Shown: positions 7,092 to 15,678, numbered from the stretch's first letter. The stretch is DNA of 19,218 bases from Bacteroidales bacterium (GCA_025350365.1 JANXXY010000089.1:1-19218), one strand, 5' to 3'. The notes: a model not told the origin generated them from the letters alone. Made by a program: numbers and translations.

Positions 7092-7640
7092 TTAATTTGG
7101 GCGGTTTATTAGATTGATATATTTTTTTATGTGATCGAGAAATGCTTCAAGATTTTGGTTTCCATTTAGTTCAAACATCAGATCATAACTATTATGGTCT
7201 TCAGTAAAGCGGCCAATTTTAAATTTCGATTTGGACAACCGGGCGATAAACTCCACAGGAAAAAGATCAGTTAAACTTAAATCGAAAAGCAGATCGAATG
7301 GTTTGTCAATAAAATCGATTACTACCGGGGTTTTAGGAATCATGATCCAGTTAAGTTCTTTTCTGGAGAAAAGGTTAATGCCTTTCCAAAAGAGAAAACT
7401 TTCAGGAATAATCTTGTCATCGATATAGCCTAAAACGTATATCTGTATTTTATAATTACTTAAATAGCTTAGGAATTGTTTAATTAATTCAAAGCTTGTT
7501 TGGTCGGTTGGATTGAAAAGTATTCCAGCCGTCTTTGCAGTTTCGAGATTATGTCCTTCGCGTACCCGTTTTAAATTATGTAATTTTTTACTTAAAAAAT
7601 ATTTCCCAACTTTTAGTTTAAGGTTGCTCACAAAATTCAC
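7092..7640 (-). CDS. DUF6913-like conserved Bacteroidota protein
   Basis: A 182-residue soluble protein. A basic helical N-terminus (KVGKYFLSKKLHNLKRVREG) is followed by an alternating alpha/beta part: AGILFNPTDQTSFELIKQF, then YKIQIYVLGYIDDK, then PVVIDFIDKPFDLLFDLSL and KIGRFTEDHNSYDLMFEL. This resembles the Bacteroidota family annotated as DUF6913, which I recall as a common neighbour of dapA; the function is unknown. The start used is a GTG (complement of 7638-7640). A second in-frame GTG lies three codons later, and no in-frame ATG exists near the start. It begins 50 bp after the ligA stop, with no exact promoter box between, so read-through from ligA is plausible. Confidence 0.7.
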   Translation of the reverse strand: MNFVSNLKLKVGKYFLSKKLHNLKRVREGHNLETAKTAGILFNPTDQTSFELIKQFLSYLSNYKIQIYVLGYIDDKIIPESFLFWKGINLFSRKELNWIMIPKTPVVIDFIDKPFDLLFDLSLTDLFPVEFIARLSKSKFKIGRFTEDHNSYDLMFELNGNQNLEAFLDHIKKYINLINRPN

Positions 7641-7690
7641 TATTAGATTTTTTGAATAAAATTATGGTAAAGTTGATAAAATCCTGATAA

Positions 7691-9694
7691 TTATTCAATC
7701 ATTTTGATAAAATCGTTTTCGTTAATTATCGGAATATTTAGTTTTCTCGCTTTATCCAGTTTGCTGGGGCCAATTTTATCGCCAGCTAAAAGGTAATCGG
7801 TTTTGGGCGAAATAGAAGAAATGTTCCTGCCTCCATGTAATTCAATCAGATGTTTCATTTCTTCACGGGAATACCGCTCAAAGTTGCCGGATATGATAAT
7901 ACTTAAACCTGTAAGCTTGTCGGAAATCCTGCTCTCAGCATTCTCTTTTACAACTAATTGAATGCCGGCAGCCCTCAGGTCTTCCAATATTTGACGATTT
8001 TTTTCATCGGAGAAATAAGCCATAATACTTTGTGCAATTCGCTCGCCTATTTCTTCGGCTTCAATAAGCTCTTCCGTGGATGCATCTATTAATGAATCAA
8101 TGCTTTTAAAATGTGCGGCCAGCTTCTTTGCTACTGTTTCGCCAACAAAACGAATTCCCAAGGCAAATAAAACCCTTGGAAAGGGTACCTGTTTTGACTC
8201 TTCAATACTTTTTATCAGGTTTTCGGCAGATTTTTCAGCAAACCGGTCTAAAGAGAGAAGTTGTTGCTTTGTAAGCTGATATAAATCGCTTACCTTGTTA
8301 ACCAATCTATTACGGTATAATAGTTCAGCTGTTGCCTCGCCGGCATTAATATTCATGGCGGCTCTACTAATGAAATGTTCTATTTTACCGGTTATTTGAG
8401 GAGGGCAGCCATTGTCGTTGGGACAGTAAAAGGCCACTTCGCCTTGGGTTCGAATCAAAGGAGTATTGCATTCGGGACAATATTCAATGAATTTTAATGG
8501 TTGGCTGTTCAAGTTACGGTTGGCAATATTAACTCCAATTATTTGAGGTATAATTTCACCGGCTTTCTCAACAAATACCATGTCGTTAAGTCGAACATCG
8601 AGTAAAACTATCTGATCGGCATTATGCAGTGATGCTCTTTTTACGGTTGTCCCGGCAAGTTGAACGGGTTCGAGATTTGCCACTGGAGTAACAGCGCCCG
8701 TTCTTCCAACCTGAAAATCTACCGATAGAAGTCGGGTTTCAGCTTGTTCGGCCTGAAATTTATAGGATATTGCCCACCGGGGTGTTTTGGATGTAAATCC
8801 CAATTTTCGTTGCTGAACTAATGAGTCTACTTTAACTACTATTCCGTCAATATCAAAGGGTAAATTTTTTCGTTCAACATTCCAGTATTTAATGAACTCG
8901 TAAACATCTTCAATTGAGCTGCATCGCTTTAGATAGGAGGGAACTTTAAATCCCCATTTGCGTGCAATTTCCAAATTTTGAAAATGGGAAGATGTTGGTA
9001 AGCCCTCACCAACAATGTAATATAAAAAACAATCAAGTTTTCGCCTGGCAACTAGTGATGAATTCTGAATTTTTAATGTTCCCGAGGCAGCATTACGAGG
9101 ATTAGCAAATGGTTGTTCACCATGCTGAATTTTTTCCTCGTTTAACTTTTTAAAAACAGAATGGGGCATAATTATTTCACCACGAATTTCAAAAAAGGCT
9201 GGAAAGCCCTCGCCAAATAATGTAAGTGGAATACTTCGAATAGTTTTTACATTGGCCGTAACATCGTCTCCTTTTGTTCCATCTCCGCGGGTAATGGCGT
9301 GTTTTAATCGTCCGTTTTCGTAAGTGAGATTTATTGAAGTTCCATCATATTTGAGTTCGCACACGTATTCAAATGGCTCGTCGAGTGTTTTTTTTACACG
9401 GGCATCAAAATCTCCTAATTCCCCCTCATTGTAGGTGTTTCCTAATGATAGCATTGGATATTTGTGCTCAAGCTGATAGAATTCTTGATTTATATCATTT
9501 CCAACACGTTGAGTAGGGCTGTGGGGGTCAGCAAATTCCGGAAATTCACCTTCAAGTTTTTCCAGCTCCTTCATAAGTTTGTCGAAGTCGAAATCGCTTA
9601 TAATTGGTTCCGAAAGAGTATAATAGTGATAATTGTGGGTCTCAAGTGTATTTCGGAGAAAAGTAATTCGGTCAAGGGCTTCATTATGATTCAT
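7691..9694 (-). CDS. ligA: NAD-dependent DNA ligase
   Basis: From the ATG at 9692-9694 the protein has 667 residues, the standard LigA length. It seals nicks with NAD+ during replication and repair. Domains in order: the Ia domain binding NMN (residues 1-60, with YHYYTLSEP), the adenylation domain with KYDG and the adenylated Lys115, and an OB fold near GRTGAVTPVANLEPV. A four-cysteine zinc site follows (about Cys406, Cys409, Cys424, Cys430), then helix-hairpin-helix repeats (GIRFVGETVAKKLA, EEIGERIAQSI) and a C-terminal BRCT domain (about 590-667). The frame extends upstream to an ATG at 9730, but that would add 12 hydrophobic residues and its codons overlap the -7 promoter box at 9720-9727, so 9694 is chosen. 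All catalytic motifs look intact. Confidence 0.97.
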   Translation of the reverse strand: MNHNEALDRITFLRNTLETHNYHYYTLSEPIISDFDFDKLMKELEKLEGEFPEFADPHSPTQRVGNDINQEFYQLEHKYPMLSLGNTYNEGELGDFDARVKKTLDEPFEYVCELKYDGTSINLTYENGRLKHAITRGDGTKGDDVTANVKTIRSIPLTLFGEGFPAFFEIRGEIIMPHSVFKKLNEEKIQHGEQPFANPRNAASGTLKIQNSSLVARRKLDCFLYYIVGEGLPTSSHFQNLEIARKWGFKVPSYLKRCSSIEDVYEFIKYWNVERKNLPFDIDGIVVKVDSLVQQRKLGFTSKTPRWAISYKFQAEQAETRLLSVDFQVGRTGAVTPVANLEPVQLAGTTVKRASLHNADQIVLLDVRLNDMVFVEKAGEIIPQIIGVNIANRNLNSQPLKFIEYCPECNTPLIRTQGEVAFYCPNDNGCPPQITGKIEHFISRAAMNINAGEATAELLYRNRLVNKVSDLYQLTKQQLLSLDRFAEKSAENLIKSIEESKQVPFPRVLFALGIRFVGETVAKKLAAHFKSIDSLIDASTEELIEAEEIGERIAQSIMAYFSDEKNRQILEDLRAAGIQLVVKENAESRISDKLTGLSIIISGNFERYSREEMKHLIELHGGRNISSISPKTDYLLAGDKIGPSKLDKARKLNIPIINENDFIKMIE

Positions 9695-9719
9695 TATGTT
9701 GAAAATTTTAATGGATATG

Positions 9720-9727
9720 CAAATATA
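9720..9727 (-). promoter_or_regulatory. Bacteroidota -7 promoter box (TATATTTG) of ligA
   Basis: The minus strand reads TATATTTG, an exact TAnnTTTG box, 25 bases before the ATG at 9694. No clear -33 TTTG is at 19-21 bases. The box falls inside the extended ligA frame and therefore supports the shorter start. Confidence 0.6.
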
Positions 9728-9748
9728 CAAGAAAGTACCAAGAAATAA

Positions 9749-9886
9749 GAGCTAAGTTCGGCTCGGGCTATGCCTTAGTTTACCATATAAAAGCAGGCAG
9801 AGCCTGCAAGGATATATTCGACTTAGGCACAGCCTAAGCCGAACGGACTACACTTTAAGCCGAACGGGGGATAGTCTAAGCCTTAA
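9749..9886. repeat. Intergenic cluster of short hairpins and direct repeats
   Basis: Three GGC-N3-GCC dyads lie at 9766-9774, 9796-9804 and 9826-9834, exactly 30 bases apart. Two extend into longer perfect hairpins: GCAGGC/GCCTGC (9793-9807) and CTTAGGC/GCCTAAG (9822-9838). A 12-bp direct repeat TAAGCCGAACGG occurs at 9835-9846 and 9856-9867. Its core AGCCGAAC is inverted as GTTCGGCT at 9756-9763, and CTAAGCC recurs at 9834-9840 and 9876-9882. The block is clearly richer in G+C than its surroundings. It lies between the divergent ligA and B12 promoters and looks like a dispersed palindromic intergenic repeat rather than a gene. No recombinase is nearby. Nothing else was recognised from 9887 to 9945. 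Confidence 0.65.
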
Positions 9887-9945
9887 TGGATGTGCGAGTT
9901 AAAAAATCGGATAAGTCTGGGTCATCGGCAACCGTAAAAAACATG

Positions 9946-9976
9946 TTTGTATAATTGAAAATATAAATTAATTTTG
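9946..9976 (+). promoter_or_regulatory. Promoter of the B12 operon (TTTG-N19-TAATTTTG)
   Basis: TTTG at 9946-9949 and TAATTTTG at 9969-9976 are separated by 19 bases, the ideal layout for the Bacteroidota primary sigma factor. The predicted start (about 9982) lies immediately before the cobalamin aptamer. Confidence 0.8.
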
Positions 9977-9981
9977 CATCG

Positions 9982-10185
9982 AATTTCGGCTTCGAGGTTT
10001 ATTTCTTATAAACTTTGGATGAAAAGGGAATCAGGTGAAAATCCTGGACAGTACCCGCTGCTGTAAGTTCCGGTTCCGATGTAAATCGGTATCCACAGCC
10101 TGACAACTCAGGCCACTTTTAGTTGAAAAGCTAATGGGAAGGCTAGATCAGGTGGAACAAGTCAGAAGACCTGCCAAAATTTTGA
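9982..10185 (+). ncRNA. Cobalamin (adenosylcobalamin-type) riboswitch aptamer
   Basis: The conserved cobalamin-aptamer blocks appear in order. The first is GGGAATCAGGTGAAAATCC from 10026 with a CAGG/CCTG hairpin, followed by ACCCGCTGCTGTAA (10053-10066). Next come a CCGAT-gtaa-ATCGG hairpin (10076-10089) and a perfect GCCTGA-caac-TCAGGC hairpin (10098-10113). CCACTTTT, GGGAAGGC (10136-10142, last base variable) and the B12 box AGTCAGAAGACCTGCC (10160-10175) complete the set. Outer P1 pairing between AATTTcGGC/AGGT (about 9982-9998) and ACCT/GCC/AAATT (10170-10182) is plausible. It sits between a strong promoter and a btuB-like gene, so bound cobalamin should turn down expression of the uptake genes. 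Confidence 0.93.
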
Positions 10186-10196
10186 TTCAATTTGTA

Positions 10197-10262
10197 GCTT
10201 TCGGGGATAAAAGCATAGAATTCAGATTCTTATCTAGATTCTTTCTGTTTATTTTATTTATT
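10197..10262 (+). promoter_or_regulatory. Possible riboswitch expression platform with terminator-like hairpin
   Basis: A small hairpin GCTTT-cggggata-AAAGC (10197-10214) is followed by AGAAT..AGAT / ATCT..ATTCT (10217-10242, loop TCTT; stem with one mismatch and one G-T wobble). T-rich sequence (10243-10262) comes directly after. The second hairpin followed by T-rich sequence has the form of a weak intrinsic terminator, as would suit transcriptional control. It is A+T-rich, so translational control near the btuB start is equally possible. Confidence 0.35.
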
Positions 10263-10305
10263 CCGCTTGTTACAGATAATTTTTGTTTATCATAAATTGT
10301 TTGTA

Positions 10306-12225
10306 ATGAATCGTTTTGTTTGGATGGTGTTTTGTTTTGTTCATACAATTATTGTATCAGGACAAAATCAAAAAGGAATTTCTGATACTATTTTTCAGAT
10401 TCCTGAGGTTCTGTTTTCAGTGAATCGGATTGATAATTTTTCAACCGGTAATAAAGTTCAAAGGATTGATAGCGCTTTATTAAGTAGTTATTCTACTACC
10501 AATCTTGGCCAGGCATTGTCTGCTTGCACGGGAATACAAATAAACTCATATGGGACAGGCCTAAGCAGTGTGTCTTTGCGCGGAACCGGCTCGAGCCATA
10601 CGGCAGTTATTTGGAATGGCTTGAATATTCAGGACGTTCTTAATGGTGGTGTTGACTTTTCACTTATTCCAACAGGGTTTTTTGATAATATCAAAGTTCA
10701 ATATGGCGGTAACGGCGCCTTGTTTGGAAGTGGCTGCATTGGTGGAGCCATCCATTTAAATAATACATTAGATTTTAATAGAGGCGTTAATGCTTCGTTT
10801 AGAACTGCTTATGGAAGTTATGGCCATTTTTATGAAGGATTGAATCTTTCGTATAGCAATAAGCTGTTTTCAGGGTATATAAAAGCATATTATAATAAGG
10901 CAAAAAACGATTATAAATTTAGAAACACAGAGGAGTTTGAAACGCCAACTCAAACCTTACATCATGCAGATTATAGTGAATATGGTGTTTTAGCAGGGGC
11001 AGCAGTTAAAATAAATGATCGAAACATTTTCGAAACTAGTTTTTGGTATTTAAATAACGACAAAAATGTAGGGCAAACTATGGTTGCTTCGAATTTATCT
11101 AATAATCAAAACCAATCATATCGTACGTCAACTACTTGGAAATATCGACTTAACTCACTTAATATCAATATTCGAAGTGGGTTTGTAGATAATGTTTTAT
11201 TTTACAATCCTTTCAACTCGAATCTGCCAAACAGCAAACACCAGTCATTAAGTTTGGTTAACGAAGCCGAGCTAACCTTTAAACCCAATGAAAACCATCT
11301 TATTAACTTTGGTTTTAGTTATACCTTCGAGAAGGGGATATCCACCAATTTAAGTAACAACGCGCACCGAAACAGAATTTCTATGTTTTCCTCTTACCGT
11401 TTTAGCAGTAACAATACAAAATGGGTTATTGTAACCAGTTTCCGCGAAGAGTCAATGAATAAAATGGTAACCCCATTAACATTTACTTTCGGAATTGAAC
11501 GTCAGATAACTCCACTTCTCCGGGTTAAAGGAAAGGTTTCCAAAAATTACCGAATACCTACTTTAAATGACTTAAACTGGAATTTCGATGGGTTTGCTAG
11601 AGGAAATCCTGACTTGAAGAGCGAATCAGGTTTTGGACAGGATTTAGGAATTGTATTTAATAAACAATTCCAGACTTTTACTCTCGGATATGAGTGCAGT
11701 GGTTATAGTAATATTGTGAATGGCTGGATTCTCTGGCACCCAAACGCAGATAATATTTGGACACCGGATAATGTAAGCAAAGTTTGGGCGAGAGGCATTG
11801 AGCAGGATCTGTCATTTAAATTTACATTCTCTCGTTTAACTATAAAGCCGTCTGCCTCTTATTCGTATACCCGATCCACTAAGATTGTAGCTGACATCCC
11901 TGACGATGATGCTTTCCATAAACAGTTAATTTATATACCGATCCATAAAGCCGGCTTTAAAATGTTTATGGAATATGACGGTTTCTCTTTTTATTATGGA
12001 CAAAATTTTATGGGGAATCGGTATACTTTGGTCAATAACAGCAAATATGTAAATGCATTCTCGGTAGGCGATATCAGTTTATCAAAGGTAATTACAATAC
12101 GAAATCAGCAGGTAAACTTTACATTTTTAATGAATAACGTGTGGAACACAGTGTATCAGGTGATGCAGTATTACCCCATGCCATTTCGAAATTATCAAAT
12201 TAGTATTCAGTTAAACTTTAAATAA
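10306..12225 (+). CDS. btuB: TonB-dependent outer-membrane receptor, BtuB-like (cobalamin)
   Basis: From the ATG at 10306 the protein has 639 residues, close to BtuB-size receptors and lacking the N-terminal carboxypeptidase-like extension of SusC proteins. A signal peptide (MNRFVWMVFCFVHTIIVSGQ) is followed by a plug domain of about 100 residues. The plug has SLRGTGSSHTAVIWNGLNI and the family hallmark LFGSGCIGGAIHLNN. The remainder is a beta-barrel ending in the strand YQISIQLNFK with the usual terminal aromatic. It would bind corrinoid at the cell surface and pass it to the periplasm using TonB energy. Substrate assignment rests on the riboswitch upstream, the BtuG-like lipoprotein 7 bp downstream and the BtuFCD genes. 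An upstream TTG (10267) would add 13 residues before the signal peptide and is rejected. Confidence 0.9.
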   Translation: MNRFVWMVFCFVHTIIVSGQNQKGISDTIFQIPEVLFSVNRIDNFSTGNKVQRIDSALLSSYSTTNLGQALSACTGIQINSYGTGLSSVSLRGTGSSHTAVIWNGLNIQDVLNGGVDFSLIPTGFFDNIKVQYGGNGALFGSGCIGGAIHLNNTLDFNRGVNASFRTAYGSYGHFYEGLNLSYSNKLFSGYIKAYYNKAKNDYKFRNTEEFETPTQTLHHADYSEYGVLAGAAVKINDRNIFETSFWYLNNDKNVGQTMVASNLSNNQNQSYRTSTTWKYRLNSLNINIRSGFVDNVLFYNPFNSNLPNSKHQSLSLVNEAELTFKPNENHLINFGFSYTFEKGISTNLSNNAHRNRISMFSSYRFSSNNTKWVIVTSFREESMNKMVTPLTFTFGIERQITPLLRVKGKVSKNYRIPTLNDLNWNFDGFARGNPDLKSESGFGQDLGIVFNKQFQTFTLGYECSGYSNIVNGWILWHPNADNIWTPDNVSKVWARGIEQDLSFKFTFSRLTIKPSASYSYTRSTKIVADIPDDDAFHKQLIYIPIHKAGFKMFMEYDGFSFYYGQNFMGNRYTLVNNSKYVNAFSVGDISLSKVITIRNQQVNFTFLMNNVWNTVYQVMQYYPMPFRNYQISIQLNFK

Positions 12226-12232
12226 AATTTTT

Positions 12233-13321
12233 ATGAATCTTAAGCCTTTATTATTTCTTTACCTTTCGGTCTTAACTTTTTTTTACTCATCTTGTAAAAA
12301 AAATACTGATCCTCCGATCAAAATTGTAGTGGATTCAGTCAAAGTTGTTCCTCCTGGCAGATTTCTTCATGGTATATTTATTGTACATGAAGGACAATTT
12401 GGTTTTGGAAATTCAAGCATTAGTTATTTCAATCCTGATAGTTCTCTCATTATGAATGATCTGTTTACAACAATAAATAATCGTTCTTTGGGAGATGTTG
12501 CTCAGTCGATCAGTTATTTTAATGGTAAATTTTATATTGTAGTCAATAATTCGAATAAAATTGAGATCGTTGATCAGAATTTTTATTCTACCGGTGTAAT
12601 TACTAATATGATAGAATTGCCTCGTTACATGTTGAAAATTAATAATAAAAAAGCATATGTAAGCCAATGGGGATCGAGCGGAAAAGGAAATATTGCTATT
12701 ATCGATTCGGCAACAAATAGTGTGATAAATAGGATACCTCTCGGGTTTGGACCTGAAAAAATGATTTTATATAACAACTTTGTTTATGTATGCAATGAGG
12801 GCGGTTTTACCAATGACAGTATAATTAGTGTTATTGATATCTCCACCGACAAGGTTGTTACATCAATAAAAGTGGGTTATAATCCAACCTGTATTCAGAT
12901 AGATAAAAATAATAAAATCTGGGTTCTTTGCAAAGGGATGTGGAAAAGCGACTGGAGCTCTCTTGATAAAAAAGGGTCTCTGGTACAGCTGGATCCGATT
13001 GATAATACCGTTAAGTCAACCATTGAATTGTCGTCAGCCTATACTCAACCTGAATCATTGGGGTTGAATCAGTCGAAAGATAAACTGATTTTTAACTATG
13101 ACAGCAAAGTGTATGAACTTAGCATTACTTCCTCATTGCCAGAGGTTAAAATAAACCATTCTTTTTATAAGCTGGGTGTAAATCCTGCAAACGGAGATGT
13201 ATACGCGACCGATACAAAAGATTTTAAATCAAGTGGGTGGTTGTTTAGGTACAACAAATTGTATTTGAAAGTCGATTCTTTTAAAGTAAGTATCCTCCCC
13301 GGAGAGATAATGTTTAATTGA
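12233..13321 (+). CDS. btuG: BtuG-like surface lipoprotein, YncE-type beta-propeller (DUF5074-like)
   Basis: A 362-residue lipoprotein. The signal peptide ends in a lipobox with Cys21 (FFYSSC), and the next residues KKNTDPP may act as a surface-export signal. The mature part shows repeated YVTN/YncE blades. Examples are KAYVSQWGSSGKGNIAIIDS with NSVINRIPLGFGPEKM, and SIISVIDISTDKVVTSIKVG with YNPTCIQIDKNNKIWVL. This matches BtuG of Bacteroides thetaiotaomicron, a seven-bladed surface propeller that binds vitamin B12 extremely tightly and hands it to BtuB. The ATG is 7 bp after the btuB stop, so the two are translated from one riboswitch-led transcript, as in known btuB-btuG pairs. B12-contacting residues cannot be assigned by eye. 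A propeller for another ligand is possible, but the context is specific. Confidence 0.85.
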   Translation: MNLKPLLFLYLSVLTFFYSSCKKNTDPPIKIVVDSVKVVPPGRFLHGIFIVHEGQFGFGNSSISYFNPDSSLIMNDLFTTINNRSLGDVAQSISYFNGKFYIVVNNSNKIEIVDQNFYSTGVITNMIELPRYMLKINNKKAYVSQWGSSGKGNIAIIDSATNSVINRIPLGFGPEKMILYNNFVYVCNEGGFTNDSIISVIDISTDKVVTSIKVGYNPTCIQIDKNNKIWVLCKGMWKSDWSSLDKKGSLVQLDPIDNTVKSTIELSSAYTQPESLGLNQSKDKLIFNYDSKVYELSITSSLPEVKINHSFYKLGVNPANGDVYATDTKDFKSSGWLFRYNKLYLKVDSFKVSILPGEIMFN

Positions 13322-13363
13322 TAAAAATGCAAATAACCTCGCTGGGGATTTAATTGATCCGTA

Positions 13364-13391
13364 TTTGGCTGTAAACTTATTGTTATCTTTG
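13364..13391 (+). promoter_or_regulatory. Probable internal promoter before the protease gene
   Basis: TATCTTTG at 13384-13391 is an exact TAnnTTTG box. A TTTG at 13364-13367 is 16 bases upstream, shorter than the ideal 19. The 166-bp gap between the btuG-like gene and the protease contains no other gene. The leader would be about 90 bases and contains an imperfect inverted repeat (AAATGGAATA 13398-13407 / TATTCCCATTT 13433-13443). This promoter would let the protease, btuF and the following gene be expressed without passing the riboswitch. Confidence 0.5.
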
Positions 13392-13487
13392 ACGTACAAA
13401 TGGAATAAAATTTGAAAATGAATTACGAATAGTATTCCCATTTTACGCTTTGCTGCAATAATTCAATCTTATATGTGTTGTTAACTT

Positions 13488-15671
13488 ATGGCTAAATATT
13501 TACTTCAGGCGGCAAAGAAAATCTATATTGCATTATTACTTATCATGGTTTTTATAACAGGTTATTCACAGATTAGCGAAGTAGCTGTGCCTTATAGCAT
13601 CACATATAAACTTAAACCAATTAAGGAATTTACAAATTTACCTGTTTTTGATAAATCAAAAATGATTCAGGAGGATGAAAATGAGCGCATGCATGGTAAT
13701 AAACAACATCGTTTTGCAAAAAAGATACCTGTCGCTTTTAACCCATATTCTTCCGGTGTTTGGGATAACACCGACGAAGGTAGGGTGTGGAGGTTAGGTA
13801 TAAAATCAAAGGATGCATATTCATTGTATATTGTATTTGAAAGATTTAAACTAAATCCTCAGGTGAAATTGTTTGTTTATAATGAAGATATATCCGAATT
13901 TGCAGGTGCCTTTACATCTGAAAATAACAGTGAAAATGACGTTTTTGCTATTGCGCCAATTCCCGGCGAAATTCTTATTGTTGAAATGAATGTTCCCTTT
14001 GGAGTTTCTGATTTTGGACAATTAGAACTAACAGAGGTCTGGCATGATTACCGGAACGAATTCGGCAAATCCAAATTAAAATCAGGGGCTGGTTTGTCTC
14101 AAAGCTGCAATGTTGATATAAGTTGCAATGCCGGAGCTAACTGGCAGGTTGAAAAGAATGCTGTTTGTAAGCTTATTACCGGAGGAGAAATGTGCACAGG
14201 CTCACTCTTAAACAATACTGCAGGTTCAAAGATTCCTTATTTTCTTACTGCACAGCATTGTATAGGAACTGCACAGTTAGCCGCAGGGGCAGTGTTTTAT
14301 TTTAACCTCGAAAAACCTTTTTGTGGGGCCGTTGATGGTAAACCATCGAAAACTCTTTCCGGATCAAAGCTAATAGCAACAACTCCTGGAAAGCTTGATT
14401 TTTCGTTAGTTAAACTAAACCACTTCCCTCCAATAACATACAGGCCATACTTAGCCGGATGGGATCGCTCACCCGGGAATCCGCAAAACGGCGTTTGCAT
14501 CCATCATCCAAATGGCGATGTAAAGAAAATATCAATCGAACAACACCCGTTAACTACTGGAAATTACGTGGATAATACAGTGCATTATGATGCTTACTCG
14601 CACTGGAAAGTTGCCCATTGGGAAATTGGGACTACAGAAGGTGGTTCTTCAGGCTCTCCAATTTTCAATAGTGCCCATCAGATATTTGGCGATCTTACCG
14701 GAGGTGATGCAAGTTGTACCAATTCGGTGAATGACTATTTTACGAAGTTGTCATTGTCCTGGTCAACGTATCCCGATTCTGCCAATCAATTGAAACCTTG
14801 GCTTGATCCAGTTAACATGGGAGTTTATTCCATTAGTGGTCTTGATCCATATGGGTTTACTGATTTGATGTGTGATACTTCCTGGAATATTTCGAAGTCA
14901 GAACAGCTTCAGGTATCAAATGCGGGCTTATCTTATGGCTGGTTATCGGGGCAAAACTCGAGGCATGATATGTTATTTGCCGAAAAGTTTTATGCTCCTA
15001 CTTCCATTCAACTTCCGGGCATTTTTCTTAATGTTGCTAAATCGTTTAATTCAAACTCATTTTCGTACATTACTATTAAAGTATGGAAAGGAAACGCTTT
15101 GCCTACTTCGGAATATTATAGTAAAGATTACTATATTAAATACTTACAAAAAAATGCAATTAATTTTGTTGAATTTGATTCCATAGTAAACATATCCGGT
15201 AGTTTTTTTGCCGGCTATAAAGTTTATTATAATACCCCGGTGGATACATTCGCAGTTTTTCAGGCTGCAAACAGAGGCATTTCCGGAACATCAACTATGT
15301 ATGTGAATGATGGTAGTACATGGCATAATATTAACGAAGTGACTAATCCAAAGATCAATACCTCCCTGGCTATTGGTATAGTTGGATGTAATGGGCTCGA
15401 TCCTTCGTTACGGGTCATAGAAAATAACAGGAACTCCTTAAAAATTTACCCTAATCCCTGTTCGGGGGTTGTTATGGTTAGTTTTACCGGCGATATGATC
15501 GGAAATCCCACCTGTGTTGATTTAATGGGAAGGTCAATACCTATTGATTTTGAGAAGGTTGAGAATGGGTTGGTGATTAATTTAAAAAATACTTCGGCTG
15601 GTATCTATTTTCTTACCTTGAATACCAGAGAAGATAGATGGAGTGGTCGTTTTGTTGTTATCAATAATTAA
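13488..15671 (+). CDS. Secreted trypsin-like (lysyl-endopeptidase-like) protease with T9SS sorting domain
   Basis: A 727-residue exported protein. The signal peptide is about residues 1-27 (MAKYLLQAAKKIYIALLLIM..GYSQ). A beta-rich N-terminal region (about 30-205) resembles the propeptide of lysyl endopeptidases. An S1-family chymotrypsin-fold domain (about 207-445) has catalytic His257 in TAQHC, Asp304 in LDFSLV and Ser388 in GSSGSP. Paired cysteines (for example 207, 213, 227, 236, 258, 279, 337, 410) suit an extracellular enzyme. GWDRS and IHHPNGDVKKIS are typical of the Achromobacter protease I group. Asp416 (SVNDYFTKL) appears to align with its S1-pocket Asp, suggesting cleavage after Lys or Arg. 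A beta-sandwich-like region (about 460-640) precedes a type A T9SS tail (about 650-727, IYPNPCSG...GIYFLTL). It ends 7 bp before btuF, inside a B12 uptake locus, which is unexpected for a general protease. Confidence 0.9.
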   Translation: MAKYLLQAAKKIYIALLLIMVFITGYSQISEVAVPYSITYKLKPIKEFTNLPVFDKSKMIQEDENERMHGNKQHRFAKKIPVAFNPYSSGVWDNTDEGRVWRLGIKSKDAYSLYIVFERFKLNPQVKLFVYNEDISEFAGAFTSENNSENDVFAIAPIPGEILIVEMNVPFGVSDFGQLELTEVWHDYRNEFGKSKLKSGAGLSQSCNVDISCNAGANWQVEKNAVCKLITGGEMCTGSLLNNTAGSKIPYFLTAQHCIGTAQLAAGAVFYFNLEKPFCGAVDGKPSKTLSGSKLIATTPGKLDFSLVKLNHFPPITYRPYLAGWDRSPGNPQNGVCIHHPNGDVKKISIEQHPLTTGNYVDNTVHYDAYSHWKVAHWEIGTTEGGSSGSPIFNSAHQIFGDLTGGDASCTNSVNDYFTKLSLSWSTYPDSANQLKPWLDPVNMGVYSISGLDPYGFTDLMCDTSWNISKSEQLQVSNAGLSYGWLSGQNSRHDMLFAEKFYAPTSIQLPGIFLNVAKSFNSNSFSYITIKVWKGNALPTSEYYSKDYYIKYLQKNAINFVEFDSIVNISGSFFAGYKVYYNTPVDTFAVFQAANRGISGTSTMYVNDGSTWHNINEVTNPKINTSLAIGIVGCNGLDPSLRVIENNRNSLKIYPNPCSGVVMVSFTGDMIGNPTCVDLMGRSIPIDFEKVENGLVINLKNTSAGIYFLTLNTREDRWSGRFVVINN

Positions 15672-15678
15672 AAAATCC

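Noticed and set aside
9464..9748. A 94-codon plus-strand frame opposite the start of ligA
   Set aside because: Almost wholly antisense to the conserved LigA N-terminus, with no promoter of its own; a shadow frame.
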